Shown: positions 1 through 10,001, numbered from the stretch's first letter. The stretch: 64,000 bases of DNA from Clostridium sp. C8-1-8 (GCF_009928445.1 NZ_JAABNO010000022.1:19024-83023); one strand, 5' to 3'. Translations and numbers: made by a program. Notes: generated by a model from the sequence alone, not told the origin.

Positions 1-1779
1 GTAGGCTTTGAAAACATAAAGTTTTATAATTCCTCAAACATAGTGATGGATTTAGAAGATAATGATTCTAAAGTTAAAATCAGCTACAAAATTGAAGGAA
101 TGGAGCCTCAAGAACTTCACAGTGCCTATGAAGCATATAAAGCTGGTGAAAGCTTCTATAAAGACAACAGTAATAACTACCTAGATTTTACTGATGATGG
201 AGTACTAAAGTTCTTCAAACTCTTAGATTTATTAATGGATAATACTAAGGAATTTGGTACCCTTGAAGTGGATAAGGATAAACTGCTTTATACGAAAGAA
301 TTGCTTGAGAAAAATAACTACTCTATTCACAATAATTCACTTATATTTGAGAACTTAGAGAAAAAACTAGATAATTATGAAACTAGCCAGCTTACTGTTC
401 CTATGGAACTAAAAGCTACTCTGAGAGATTATCAGATAAACGGCTTTAAATGGTTTAAAACTCTAACTGAATTAGGATTAGGCGGCATACTCGCTGACGA
501 AATGGGGCTTGGCAAAACAGTTCAAACTATAGTCTTAATTGCTTCAGAGAAAACTAAGAAATTCATCATAGTTACACCTACTTCTCTTATATACAATTGG
601 AGAGATGAACTTATAAACTTTTGTCCTGATATAACCTTTGATATAATCCATGGCGAAAGAAATAGAGGGAAAAGCCTAGAAGAGTTGATGAATGAAAACA
701 CAGTGCTTTTAACTACTTATGGAACCTTAAAAAACAATATCCAGAATTATAAAGACTATTGCTTCGATTTTTGTATTATTGATGAAGCACAGAACATCAA
801 AAATCCAACTTCTAAAACAAAGCTTGCTATTAATAAAATAAAAGCTACTACTCGCTTTGCTTTAACTGGAACCCCTATAGAAAATAATCTTACTGAACTG
901 TGGTCCATATTTGACTTTGTAATGCCAAACTTTCTTTATTCAAAGGAAGTCTTTGAAAGAAAGTTTTCAGTAAAAGATAATATTGAGCTTCTTAAAAGCC
1001 TAATAAATCCCTTTATTCTGAGAAGAACTAAAAATGAAGTAATTGAAGAACTGCCAGATAAAGATGAAAAGAAGCTTATAGTTGAAATGACTCCAATGCA
1101 AAAATCAGTATATAGCACTTTCATAAAAGATATAAGAGAAAACCTAAAGAACAGTTCTGGTGGAAAGATAGAGATTTTTTCATATCTTACAAAACTGCGC
1201 CAAATATGTTTAGACCCTTCTCTTCTGATACCAGATTATACTGGTGGTAGTGGAAAGCTAGAAGCTGCAATGTCTCTAATACAAGATCATTTATCAAAAA
1301 CAGGCAAGGTTCTTTTGTTTTCACAGTTTACTTCTGCTTTATCTAAAATCAAAGAACAATTAGATGCATTAAATATAAATTACTATTATATAGATGGCTC
1401 TATCTCTGCTAAAGAGAGGCTAAGGCTGGTAAATGATTTTAATACAAATGAAGAGGTTAAAGTTTTCCTAATCTCCCTAAAAGCAGGAGGCACTGGTTTA
1501 AATTTGACTTCCGCTAATTTGGTAATACATTTTGATCCTTGGTGGAATCCAGCGGTAGAAAATCAAGCTACCGACAGAGCCCATAGAATAGGACAAAAAA
1601 ACATAGTTGAAGTTATAAGGTTAGTTGCAAAAGGCACTATTGAAGAAAAGATACTAACACTTCAAGATAATAAAAAACAGCTGATAGACGATGTTTTAAC
1701 TGGCGACTTACAAGACAGCAACGCACTTCAAAAGCTTAGTAAGGATGATCTTATAAGACTCTTTGATAGAAGTATGTAA
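1..1779 (+). CDS. SNF2-family DEAD/H helicase, 3' part (5' end outside window)
   Basis: The frame is open from base 1, so the gene starts upstream and the first GTG/ATG at 43-46 is only internal. The visible 593 codons hold the two-lobe SNF2 ATPase: a Walker A region (LADEMGLGKT), the DEAQ box (IIDEAQNIKNP), the motif III region (LTGTPIENN), and C-terminal helicase motifs ending in DRAHRIGQ. Family members couple ATP hydrolysis to moving along double-stranded DNA. Clostridial homologues are around 1000 residues with an N-terminal SWIM zinc finger, which would lie outside the window. The gene is followed by a strong terminator. The cellular role is not known from sequence. Confidence 0.95.
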   Translation, partial: VGFENIKFYNSSNIVMDLEDNDSKVKISYKIEGMEPQELHSAYEAYKAGESFYKDNSNNYLDFTDDGVLKFFKLLDLLMDNTKEFGTLEVDKDKLLYTKELLEKNNYSIHNNSLIFENLEKKLDNYETSQLTVPMELKATLRDYQINGFKWFKTLTELGLGGILADEMGLGKTVQTIVLIASEKTKKFIIVTPTSLIYNWRDELINFCPDITFDIIHGERNRGKSLEELMNENTVLLTTYGTLKNNIQNYKDYCFDFCIIDEAQNIKNPTSKTKLAINKIKATTRFALTGTPIENNLTELWSIFDFVMPNFLYSKEVFERKFSVKDNIELLKSLINPFILRRTKNEVIEELPDKDEKKLIVEMTPMQKSVYSTFIKDIRENLKNSSGGKIEIFSYLTKLRQICLDPSLLIPDYTGGSGKLEAAMSLIQDHLSKTGKVLLFSQFTSALSKIKEQLDALNINYYYIDGSISAKERLRLVNDFNTNEEVKVFLISLKAGGTGLNLTSANLVIHFDPWWNPAVENQATDRAHRIGQKNIVEVIRLVAKGTIEEKILTLQDNKKQLIDDVLTGDLQDSNALQKLSKDDLIRLFDRSM

Positions 1780-1833
1780 TTGTGCTCTTATAATGCCAGA
1801 TATAAACAAAAAATTCATACTTTTCTTAGCTGT

Positions 1834-1902
1834 AAAAAATTCACTAAGGAACACTTAGTGAATTTTTTTGCCCCTATGCCTTTCTCAAGGTATAGGGGCA
1901 AG
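1834..1902. terminator. bidirectional terminator plus second hairpin
   Basis: An A-run, the stem ATTCACTAAG / CTTAGTGAAT with a 5-nt loop, and a T-run (1834-1869) can terminate transcription on either strand. It serves the helicase gene and the convergent gene at 1936-2676. A second GC-richer hairpin (GCCCCTAT / ATAGGGGC) follows at 1870-1901. Confidence 0.85.
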
Positions 1903-1935
1903 GTTATGATTCTTATTTAAGAAAATACATGAACT

Positions 1936-2676
1936 CTAACTTGGACATATGCAGTTTACTTCAATCTTCTCTTCCTTCTTTCCAAAGGTGAGGATGCCCA
2001 TACTGATGAGCTTTATTTCATTATTTAGCAATGAAAAATAACTTTCTATAATAGCAAATACATCGTAATTATCTATACCGACAATATTTTGTTTAACTAT
2101 TAGGCTATAACTATTGTCATATATTGATTTTACAGGATCCACGTCGATTACTGGAGTAATAGCTGGCCCTACATTTTCTTTTACTTTTCCATCCGGATTG
2201 TATAAAAGCTCTAAATATTCCTTGCTTCTACCAGAAATATCTATTACGTATCTCTCCTTCAATGGTAAACTATATACGTCTACTTTATAATTATCCAAAT
2301 ACTTTACAGTAAAGGAATAGCTACTTGTAAAGATCTCTTGATTAAAGATATTCTGAAGCAATCCGTCTACATAAGCATAAATTGTACCTATGGCATACCC
2401 TCTAACCTCTAAAAAGCTTCCTCTTACTAATACTTCATCCCTTCCATCTCCGTTAAAATCACCTAAGAATAACTGAAAGTAATATCCACTAAAAGGAATC
2501 TTAACAACTGAGGGTAACTGCTTTTTTCTAGGCTTTACAATTAGCTCTATATTATTAGCGAAGGTTGTTTCCACATATGGAAACTCTCCAGTTAAAATGA
2601 TTTTATCCCTTGAATAATAATCTGTTATGTTTCCTTCTCGTACCTCAATTATCTGTCTACTGCCAAAGTCTCCCAT
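1936..2676 (-). CDS. unknown protein with one FG-GAP/VCBS-like calcium-loop motif
   Basis: A 246-residue protein with no recognised enzyme domain. Residues around 70-85 read LFLGDFNGDGRDEVLVRG, which matches the DxNGDGxxE calcium-binding loop of FG-GAP/VCBS beta-propeller repeats. Only one clear copy is visible, whereas propellers have several. There is no signal peptide or membrane segment, so a cytoplasmic location is inferred. It is transcribed alone, convergent to the helicase and downstream of the cellulase operon terminator. Function is unknown. A degenerate propeller is the best guess, held weakly. Confidence 0.8.
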   Translation of the reverse strand: MGDFGSRQIIEVREGNITDYYSRDKIILTGEFPYVETTFANNIELIVKPRKKQLPSVVKIPFSGYYFQLFLGDFNGDGRDEVLVRGSFLEVRGYAIGTIYAYVDGLLQNIFNQEIFTSSYSFTVKYLDNYKVDVYSLPLKERYVIDISGRSKEYLELLYNPDGKVKENVGPAITPVIDVDPVKSIYDNSYSLIVKQNIVGIDNYDVFAIIESYFSLLNNEIKLISMGILTFGKKEEKIEVNCICPS

Positions 2677-2827
2677 AGCTCTACCTCTAACTATTTATAC
2701 ATTATATATTAAGTACAATTTATCATTTAGTTACTATTTTTATATTAAAGTTATATCTTAATAGCAAGAATTTATATTCAAGAATCATTAGGTATGTGAT
2801 ATAAAAAATTTCACATTTATATTAAGG

Positions 2828-2860
2828 GTAAAAAAAGACCGCCATAATGGCGATCTTTTT
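2828..2860 (-). terminator. terminator of cellulase operon
   Basis: On the minus strand the stem AAGATCGCCA / TGGCGGTCTT with a 3-nt loop is followed by seven T. It begins only a few bases after the GH48 stop codon. Confidence 0.88.
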
Positions 2861-2866
2861 CATTTT

Positions 2867-5653
2867 CTATTTTGGCTCTACTCCGCTTGCAAGAGTGCCA
2901 CCAATATAAGCTGTTACTTTACTGTTATCAGCATAGCTTGAAGCACTTCCATTAAAGGAATAGTCGTTACTTTGACTGTAATTTGACCAATCTGCCTTAG
3001 CAAATCTTCCTGCTACTTCTACTGTAGCACCAGGTGCTAAGGTTCCTGCAGCAGTTGAGAAGCCTACCTCTAGGTAAGTGTCTGCATTAGTTACAGCTGT
3101 AGCTAGTTTTACAAAGTTACCAGTTACATTTGAAGAACCAACACTTGCCCAGTCACACCAGAAGTTATTGCTTGTAGCTCCATCTGCTGTGAAATAATAT
3201 CTAAACTTAAGATCCGATAAGTTAATTGATGTAGTTCCTGTATTGGTAACCTTAAATTTTGGAACTATTGAGTTTGTTGAAGTTGAGGTATTTCCATTAA
3301 AGAATTGAAGGCTTACATTTCCTACTGGCTTTGGCTTTACAGGAAGTTTCACCTTAATATTTACCTTAGAGGAAACACTGCTTAGTCCTGAGGTATCTGT
3401 AGCTTGAGCAGTTAATGCATAGGAGTCTACTCCATCAGCACTATTTGCGTATCCGCTTGGAGTCCAAGTAACCTTGTAAGGACTAGTTGTTGACTCACCA
3501 ACCTTAGTACCGTTAGCAAAGAATTCTACCTTTGCTATAGTTCCATTGTCAGTTGTAGCATTTGCTGATATTGTTATTGGATTAGCAGTTGTACTATTGT
3601 CAAAAACTTGACCTTCAGTTGGTGTTGTTATAGCTGTCTTAACGGTGTTTGTAGGAACAGTTGCATTATCAAAAAGATTTGCGTAAGTTCCGTTTGCTAT
3701 AGCAATTTCACATTCTGCCCAGAATCTATGATAGTTAAATACTGGAGATTCTCCCTTATCATATGCAGCTTTAACCTTTGCATAGTCAGGATCATTTTTG
3801 TATTTTGAACGTATATCTAAGAAGTTAACCCCAGGTTTTATAGCATCACCATTTGGCATTGTACCAGAGAAAGTGCTTGGTACATATACTTCTTGATCGA
3901 ACATTCTATGATAGTCAGCACGAGCTTCTGGAGCTGAAAGTCCCTTATCATCGCTGTAAAGCTTCCACATTCTATCTAGTAATTCTTTAGCTATTGATTT
4001 GGCCTTATCATCAAAGGCTGTAGGAGTATATTTTTGAGTTGCTGCACTATAGTATAGTAAAGTATTTGCAAGTGAGGCACTAACACCTAAGTCTGTAGAG
4101 TAATTAACTATCTTTACATGAAGGTTTGGATTGCCAGTGTAACTTCCATTCCAAGTATCTGGTTGACCTGACCAGTCAATAGTTGAAGGAACTTGGAAAG
4201 TACCATCTACGTTAAGCTTAACTTCTGGTTTAACCCACTTTACCCATTTATCTAATATTGCCTTAGCCTTGGTATCTCCTGTGTTATAGTAGTACTCAGC
4301 CATACGTTGCATAGACCAAGTCTGCATACCAAACCAGGTATTGCTGCCTGGATCTTCATATACTGGATTTGGTACATATGCCATACCGTAGAAGGTTGAT
4401 GTACCTGCTGGATATTTTTCATATCTTCCATTGTAAGAGTTAGTAGCTCCACCAGCTATAGCTCCTTCTGAAGATTGTAACCATTGGTAGAATTCCAATT
4501 GTCTATTCAAACTCTTTCCCCAGTCTGCAGCACCATTAGCAGACTTAGGTTTAAAATCGCTATTTGATGAAAGTACCCATGCAGCTAATGGATTTTGGTA
4601 ACCAAAGTGATCATGGCTTGAACCTATTCTCCAAGACCAGTTGGCTCCTATTCCACCACCCCATGCATAGTACCATGACATTAGATAGCTAGAACTATCA
4701 TATCCAGTACCTGCACTATTAATATCTTGTGATCCTATTTTCTTAAAGTACTTATCAAAGAAGGAATATCTTAAGTAATCTCCCATCTTAGAGGACTTTT
4801 GAACTAGACTTGAAAGATCTACACCTTGTTGTTTTGCCCAGTTATCAGCTGAATACATAGCTTGAACTACACGGGCATCAGCATCTGGTGCATTGGTATA
4901 CTTCCATTGCTTAGAATAACTTGAATCACCAGTAAATAAATCAAGATATCCATTCTTTCCACCAAACTTCATTTCATCCCAGGAAGGCTGAGGAACTGTT
5001 TCCCAAACTGACTCTTGTTTTCCTCTTTGGAAGGTATTTATATAAGATGGAGCTGTCTTTCCATCTGCTCTTGTTCCATAACCATACCAGTTATCAACAT
5101 CTAGAAGCCAATGCATACCATAGATATCACTTGTTCCATAGGCTGATTTCAATTCGTTTGCTATAGGATCCTTACCAACAGGAACACTTGGCTGAAGCTG
5201 GCTAGGATATTTATCAGGTGTTTCATACTCACCAGCATAAGTAGCTGGCTTATTAGGATCATAAGTTGAATTGGTTGGTTGATCGTCATGAGTTGGAATC
5301 ATATATTTTTCCATAGTATCCCAAGCTTTAGTTAGTCCATTCCAATTACCTGTGAACCTTCCATTCATTGCTTCCAGCCAAGCATAATAACTCATAGCTT
5401 CACTAGTAGTTTCGTGACCATAATCAGGTGCTTCAACCATAAGGGTTTCAACTGAATGATAAGGAATACCTTGTGGACTAAAATATCCATTCTTTGAATC
5501 ATGAATCTTGTTGTAGAGTGTTGCGAATCTTTGTTGATATTCGCTTAGAGTTGCAGCTTTTGCAGTACTGGTTTTAGTAAACCCTCCTCCAGAAGCTGTA
5601 ACAGCCGACAAAGTCATTACCATGGTGACTAGTAGACCAATCTTCTTTTTCAT
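2867..5653 (-). CDS. secreted GH48 exocellulase with Ig-like and CBM3 modules
   Basis: The 928-residue precursor has a signal peptide (MKKKIGLLVTMVMTLSA..., cut near residue 34) and a GH48 catalytic domain at about 38-660. That domain includes the conserved EAPDYGHETTSEAMSYYAW stretch (74-92), the region carrying the family's general-acid glutamate. A bacterial Ig-like domain (about 675-770) and a cellulose-binding CBM3 (about 777-926) follow. GH48 enzymes release cellobiose processively from chain reducing ends and are key enzymes of clostridial cellulose breakdown. There is no dockerin, so the enzyme is free or cellulose-bound rather than cellulosomal. The start is supported by AAGGGG upstream. 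It lies 40 bp behind the GH9 gene in one operon, an arrangement like the CelZ/CelY pair of C. stercorarium. Confidence 0.97.
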   Translation of the reverse strand: MKKKIGLLVTMVMTLSAVTASGGGFTKTSTAKAATLSEYQQRFATLYNKIHDSKNGYFSPQGIPYHSVETLMVEAPDYGHETTSEAMSYYAWLEAMNGRFTGNWNGLTKAWDTMEKYMIPTHDDQPTNSTYDPNKPATYAGEYETPDKYPSQLQPSVPVGKDPIANELKSAYGTSDIYGMHWLLDVDNWYGYGTRADGKTAPSYINTFQRGKQESVWETVPQPSWDEMKFGGKNGYLDLFTGDSSYSKQWKYTNAPDADARVVQAMYSADNWAKQQGVDLSSLVQKSSKMGDYLRYSFFDKYFKKIGSQDINSAGTGYDSSSYLMSWYYAWGGGIGANWSWRIGSSHDHFGYQNPLAAWVLSSNSDFKPKSANGAADWGKSLNRQLEFYQWLQSSEGAIAGGATNSYNGRYEKYPAGTSTFYGMAYVPNPVYEDPGSNTWFGMQTWSMQRMAEYYYNTGDTKAKAILDKWVKWVKPEVKLNVDGTFQVPSTIDWSGQPDTWNGSYTGNPNLHVKIVNYSTDLGVSASLANTLLYYSAATQKYTPTAFDDKAKSIAKELLDRMWKLYSDDKGLSAPEARADYHRMFDQEVYVPSTFSGTMPNGDAIKPGVNFLDIRSKYKNDPDYAKVKAAYDKGESPVFNYHRFWAECEIAIANGTYANLFDNATVPTNTVKTAITTPTEGQVFDNSTTANPITISANATTDNGTIAKVEFFANGTKVGESTTSPYKVTWTPSGYANSADGVDSYALTAQATDTSGLSSVSSKVNIKVKLPVKPKPVGNVSLQFFNGNTSTSTNSIVPKFKVTNTGTTSINLSDLKFRYYFTADGATSNNFWCDWASVGSSNVTGNFVKLATAVTNADTYLEVGFSTAAGTLAPGATVEVAGRFAKADWSNYSQSNDYSFNGSASSYADNSKVTAYIGGTLASGVEPK

Positions 5654-5693
5654 TTTTCTTTTCCCCTTTTTTTTATATTTATGATATTAGAAC

Positions 5694-8396
5694 CTAAGGT
5701 TCTATACCAAACACTAAATTATTAGAAACATAACAGGTAATTTTGTTATAGTCAGTATAACCTGATGAAGAAGCATTAAAGGAATAATCATTACTTTGGT
5801 TATAATTGGACCAATCATTTTTAGCAAATCTTAAAGACAGCTCAACACTTTGTGAAGGATTCAACAATCCAGCTGCTGCTGGAAAACCTACTTCTAGATA
5901 ATAATCTGCATTAGTCTTTGGACTTGCAAGCTTTTGGAAGGTTCCAGTAACATTGCTAGAGCCAACGGTAGCCCAATCACACCAAAAACTTTGACCTTTA
6001 TCGCCATCTATGGTGTAGTAATATCTTAACTTTACATCAGAAAGATTTATTGCTGTTGTACCAGTATTTGTTAGCTTTATTTTAGGACTTATTGAATTCG
6101 TTGACCCTGAGGTGATTCCATTGAAGGCTTGTACTTTTATATTCCCTTGTGGCTGAGGTGCTGGCTTTATAGGAAGCTTAACTTTTATGTTAACCTTTTC
6201 AGAGTTAACTGAGTTTCCTAAGCTATCAATCACCTTAGAATATAAAGCTATATTTTCATAACCATCTAAGTTTGTTGTGTAACCTGTTGGTACCCAATTT
6301 GCCTTGTATGGCGCTGCAGTTGCTTCACCTATCTTTGTATCATTTGCATAAAACTCCACTTTGCTTATAGTTCCTTTAGATATGGTAGCATCTGAGCTTA
6401 TCACTATAGGATTAGTAGTGCTAAACTGATCGAAGGCTGCTCCATTTACAGGTGAAGTAATTTTAGCTGTCATTGATATATCATTTATTGGTTCTACTCC
6501 AAAAAGTTTAGTTGTACCTTCATATACCGGGATGTTTGAACAGGTTGTCAACGCTCCACTATTTGAAAGTTCTTTGTAAGAAAAGTCATTACTATTGTTC
6601 CATACAACACTAGAAGGTGCAGAAACTCTAAAAACTATTTCTTTTCTATAGGCAGACTTACCGCCAGGATAGATTTTAGTACCTGAAAAATCAACATTTA
6701 CATAGTAAATATTTTTAGCTACATCGTAAGCTATTGGTTTTGAAACCGTAGCTCCTTCATTAGTTCCAGTAGATACAGTGATATCATTAGCTGTATATCC
6801 TGCGTTTATTACTTCTGTTAGATCCATGTAGTATCTAAAGGATAATTTATCTGAAACTCTTGCTGGCCATCCACTTTTGTTGTTTAAGAATGCATCAATC
6901 TCAACAAAATTATTACCAGAAGAATTTACCTTTGCTTCAACAAAGTATTCATTATTAGTTTTTACCTCATTAGCATTAAAGTTTGCTATCGGGTCGCCGC
7001 CATAGCTTCCATAAAGCTTTACAAGTGCTCCTGTAAACCCAGCATTATAGTCGCAAGCTACTTCATTCTTTGTATAATCTGTGATTGTATCTACATAGCT
7101 GTCATCACCACCAGGTCCTCCAACCAAAGCTCCATATAGAACATGCCTTGAATTTACTGGATCTTGTTTGTCGTCATCCCATGAACCTTGAGAAGTTCTA
7201 TGATGAGGATGTGTTGGTGCATTTTGTCCAAATCCAACTACAAAGCTTCTTCCTGAGCTTCCTAAAGCATAATCTACTTGAGATTTTGCAAAGCTCTTAT
7301 AAGCAGTTGCTTTACTAGCATCACAGCCTGACCAGTCAGAGTATACTAAAGCCAAAAATGCTGTAGCTTCTGCATATCTCAGTGATCCCCATTCAGTTAA
7401 AAAAGCCAACCCTTTAGGAGTGTATTTTATCTTATCTCCGTTGTAACCTACGGACCACCAATCTAAATGCCTTTCTGTACTTTGTTTATAAATAGGTTTA
7501 TTGGTAAGCTTCGCAAGCATTAAGATTGCTCCATACCTGACGTCATCCCAGCTTTGTGCCCATTTATATGCATCTGTACCTAAGGAACTTATACAGCTTT
7601 CTGCTTTATCCAAATAAGTTTTATCGTTAGTAGCCATATATAGCCAGACAGCCGCAAAAGCTAAGTCATCTAAACATCCACTATAAGACTTGTAATAATC
7701 ATTTGCAGCAGTATATCCGCTATCACTTCTAGTTGTATCGGCAAAGTTAAATAACTCCTTTGCATGTTTTAAGCATAAAGCTGAATAATCAGCATCGCTA
7801 TCCTTAAAAACTACTGAGGCTGATGCAAGTGAGGCAGCAGTTTCAGCAACTACAGTGGCACCTGGGTTATTAAGATCAACCTTATAGGAAGGCCTATCCA
7901 TCTGCATAACTTCTGCAGGCCCCCACCATCCGTGATCTTTTACCCCATCTCCCACTTGATAATAATAAACATTTGGTGATGGATGACATTTTATAAAGTA
8001 ATCATTGGCCCATTTTATATCGTTAAGTGCATATTTTAGCTGACCACTTTTTGTATATTGGTCTTTAGCTTCATATACACTCCAAGCAAGCATAGTTGAA
8101 GAATAGGACATTGGTAAGTTAAACTTTACATGATCTCCTGCATCATAGAAGCCTCCAGTTAAATCTAATCCATTATCTTTTCCGTCATTTAGCCCAGAGT
8201 CACCTCTCCAGTTATCTCTTCTATCCTCTGGTAATTTTCCTGATCTCTGTAACTCATAAAACATTAAAGACTTTTGAAGAGCTTCACCGTAGTTGTAACC
8301 AGACTGGCTTGTACCAGTAACAGCATAAGCGCTGTTCATGGGCATAACAGTACCAATCATTGATAAGCTTAAAAATAGACTAAGCAATTTTTTCAA
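5694..8396 (-). CDS. secreted GH9 processive endoglucanase with CBM3c, Ig-like and CBM3 modules
   Basis: I place the start at TTG 8396, not at the longer open frame. AGGGAG lies 8 nt upstream, and only this start gives a clean signal peptide (MKKLLSLFLSLSMIG...NSAYA, cut after residue 25). The 900-residue product has a GH9 catalytic domain at about 30-480 with DAGDHVKF (85-92), a histidine motif (THPHHRTSQG) and a C-terminal NEVACDYNAGF motif. A CBM3c-type module (about 500-640) follows, the one that makes theme-B GH9 enzymes processive. Next come an Ig-like domain (about 655-745) and a CBM3 (about 750-900) very similar to those of the GH48. No dockerin is present. It is the first gene of the cellulase operon. 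Confidence 0.96.
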   Translation of the reverse strand: MKKLLSLFLSLSMIGTVMPMNSAYAVTGTSQSGYNYGEALQKSLMFYELQRSGKLPEDRRDNWRGDSGLNDGKDNGLDLTGGFYDAGDHVKFNLPMSYSSTMLAWSVYEAKDQYTKSGQLKYALNDIKWANDYFIKCHPSPNVYYYQVGDGVKDHGWWGPAEVMQMDRPSYKVDLNNPGATVVAETAASLASASVVFKDSDADYSALCLKHAKELFNFADTTRSDSGYTAANDYYKSYSGCLDDLAFAAVWLYMATNDKTYLDKAESCISSLGTDAYKWAQSWDDVRYGAILMLAKLTNKPIYKQSTERHLDWWSVGYNGDKIKYTPKGLAFLTEWGSLRYAEATAFLALVYSDWSGCDASKATAYKSFAKSQVDYALGSSGRSFVVGFGQNAPTHPHHRTSQGSWDDDKQDPVNSRHVLYGALVGGPGGDDSYVDTITDYTKNEVACDYNAGFTGALVKLYGSYGGDPIANFNANEVKTNNEYFVEAKVNSSGNNFVEIDAFLNNKSGWPARVSDKLSFRYYMDLTEVINAGYTANDITVSTGTNEGATVSKPIAYDVAKNIYYVNVDFSGTKIYPGGKSAYRKEIVFRVSAPSSVVWNNSNDFSYKELSNSGALTTCSNIPVYEGTTKLFGVEPINDISMTAKITSPVNGAAFDQFSTTNPIVISSDATISKGTISKVEFYANDTKIGEATAAPYKANWVPTGYTTNLDGYENIALYSKVIDSLGNSVNSEKVNIKVKLPIKPAPQPQGNIKVQAFNGITSGSTNSISPKIKLTNTGTTAINLSDVKLRYYYTIDGDKGQSFWCDWATVGSSNVTGTFQKLASPKTNADYYLEVGFPAAAGLLNPSQSVELSLRFAKNDWSNYNQSNDYSFNASSSGYTDYNKITCYVSNNLVFGIEP

Positions 8397-8929
8397 TATA
8401 TCATCTCCCTTAAAATTAAGAAATTCAGATAATAATATATTATTAAAGCTTCGCGCAAAGCTATCTAAAACAGGCACTAGATAAATCTAACTATGATTTT
8501 AATTACAATTCTTACTTCAACTTGGAATATTTTTTTGGAATATTATTGAGATTTGTATAGCTTTTCTTCGAAATGTTTTTAAGAATGGTTTAAAAAGTCC
8601 ACATACTTTTAACTTTGTAAAAATCTAGCAAGTTGTTTCTGTAATGTCATTGTAACTCATTATACTTGCAATTGTAAATATGTTTTTAAAAAAATATCAT
8701 TTTAAAATTTATTTTGATATCTATTTGCTTATTTGTTAATTTTTACAAATAAATACTCTTAATAATGTAATAAATTCCATCTTATGCTGAACAAATCAAC
8801 ATAAGATGGAATTATTTAAATACTTATGATATTATAAGTTTGTTAATAATGTCACAATATATAAACTTAATAACTTTATATTTATATATTATTTCTATAA
8901 AACTTAAAGTGTCTTGAGAGGAACTTCAC
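8397..8929. promoter_or_regulatory. upstream region of cellulase operon with 14-bp palindrome
   Basis: This 530-bp AT-rich gap lies between divergent genes and must hold the GH9-GH48 promoter. Its one notable feature is a perfect inverted repeat, AATTCCATCTTATG / CATAAGATGGAATT (8773-8786 and 8799-8812) with a 12-nt spacer. It has no T-run on either strand, so an operator or RNA hairpin fits better than a terminator. No cre site with a good match was seen. Confidence 0.45.
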
Positions 8930-9127
8930 ATGAGTGATATAATTTTGACTACAATTTTAATTGTTTCTATAATTCTTTTTGTATTAGGTATAAAAATTAA
9001 ATCTCTAAGAAAACTTAGAGTACTATCAATTATCCTAATAATAATATGTTTAATCTTATCAATAAAAGATCTTCAAGGTGGTTTTTTACAAGGATTTAGT
9101 AATGGGTATACTAATGTATCTAAATAA
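8930..9127 (+). CDS. small two-helix membrane protein, unknown
   Basis: A 65-residue protein with GAGAGGAAC before the ATG. Residues 4-22 and 31-47 are hydrophobic helices separated by a short basic loop (KIKSLRKLR), which predicts a helical hairpin in the membrane. It is followed by a terminator. I recognise no family. Confidence that it is a real gene comes from the ribosome binding site and the terminator. Confidence 0.6.
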   Translation: MSDIILTTILIVSIILFVLGIKIKSLRKLRVLSIILIIICLILSIKDLQGGFLQGFSNGYTNVSK

Positions 9128-9129
9128 CT

Positions 9130-9184
9130 ACAAAAGCCATGGATAAAAGGCAGACTAATATCTCCCTTTATCCATGGCTTTTGT
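9130..9184. terminator. bidirectional terminator
   Basis: The long stem ACAAAAGCCATGGATAAA / TTTATCCATGGCTTTTGT closes a roughly 17-nt loop between two convergent genes. T-rich ends are present on both strands. Confidence 0.85.
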
Positions 9185-9209
9185 AATACATACTTATAAA
9201 ATTATAAGT

Positions 9210-9779
9210 TTACTCTATCCATTTTGTGAGTTCTGAAGCAGGCTTTCTTACAGTAGGTTTCTTTTCCATATCAGCATATCCCAAGTAAACCAAAGCTACT
9301 AGCTCATCCTTTTCTTTTAACCCAAAAAATTCTTTCATTTTTATATGATAGCATGCCTTACCAGTTTTCCAAAAGGCTGCTACTCCTAAAGCATGTGCTG
9401 CTAAAAGCATATTTTCCACTGCCGCATAAGTCGCACCCAGTTCTTCAATCCTTAAAGCCTTATTATTTTCAGTAACTTCTGCCGCCACTGCAATAATAAC
9501 TGGCGCTCTAAAAGGTTTGTTTATTTCCTTTTCTAACTTCTTTTTTCCATCTTCACTCGCTATATCCACTCCAGAAGTTACTACTATATCTTCCATAACC
9601 TTAGATAAAGCTTTTCTTCCATTACCACTTATAACAAAGAATCTCCAAGGTTGAGTTAAATATCTGTTAGGTGCATGAGTACCTGCTTCAATTATACTTT
9701 CTATAACTTCCTTAGGTATAGGCTCATCTTTTACTTTTCCTATGGAAGTTCTTGTGTTTATTGCTTCTAATACCTCCAT
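9210..9779 (-). CDS. nitroreductase-family FMN oxidoreductase
   Basis: The protein begins MEVLEAINTRTS, the usual start of this family. AAGG lies 8 nt before ATG 9779, so I prefer it to the GTG three codons earlier. About 189 residues cover one nitroreductase domain, with the N-terminal INTRTSIGK flavin-binding region and a central APNRYLTQPWRFFVIS motif. Family members are dimeric FMN enzymes that reduce nitro compounds, quinones or flavins with NAD(P)H in the cytoplasm. The substrate is unknown. It lies just downstream of a small coiled-coil gene, probably co-transcribed with it. Confidence 0.92.
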   Translation of the reverse strand: MEVLEAINTRTSIGKVKDEPIPKEVIESIIEAGTHAPNRYLTQPWRFFVISGNGRKALSKVMEDIVVTSGVDIASEDGKKKLEKEINKPFRAPVIIAVAAEVTENNKALRIEELGATYAAVENMLLAAHALGVAAFWKTGKACYHIKMKEFFGLKEKDELVALVYLGYADMEKKPTVRKPASELTKWIE

Positions 9780-9800
9780 AAATTTCACCTTCTCATTTAA

Positions 9801-10001
9801 TTATTTTTCCGGCATCTTACCGAACATCTTATATAATACTTTGTCATATACATCTAGTTTATCCGCTAGCATATGCCAGTTTTTGTGTTCTTCATTTGCA
9901 ACTTGAACTTGATTTTTCTCAATTTTTTCTACTCTTTCTTTTATGTCCTTTATGTCATCTCGTAATGCCTCTAACAGTTCCTTTATTTCTTTTTCTTCCA
10001 T
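9801..10001 (-). CDS. small coiled-coil protein, unknown
   Basis: A 66-residue, highly charged protein beginning MEEKEIKELLEALRDDIK. Heptad-like spacing through about residues 3-35 predicts a coiled coil. A very good ribosome binding site (AGGAGG) precedes it. It sits 21-30 bp upstream of the nitroreductase and downstream of the 245-residue unknown gene, all on the minus strand. No family recognised. Confidence 0.75.
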   Translation of the reverse strand: MEEKEIKELLEALRDDIKDIKERVEKIEKNQVQVANEEHKNWHMLADKLDVYDKVLYKMFGKMPEK

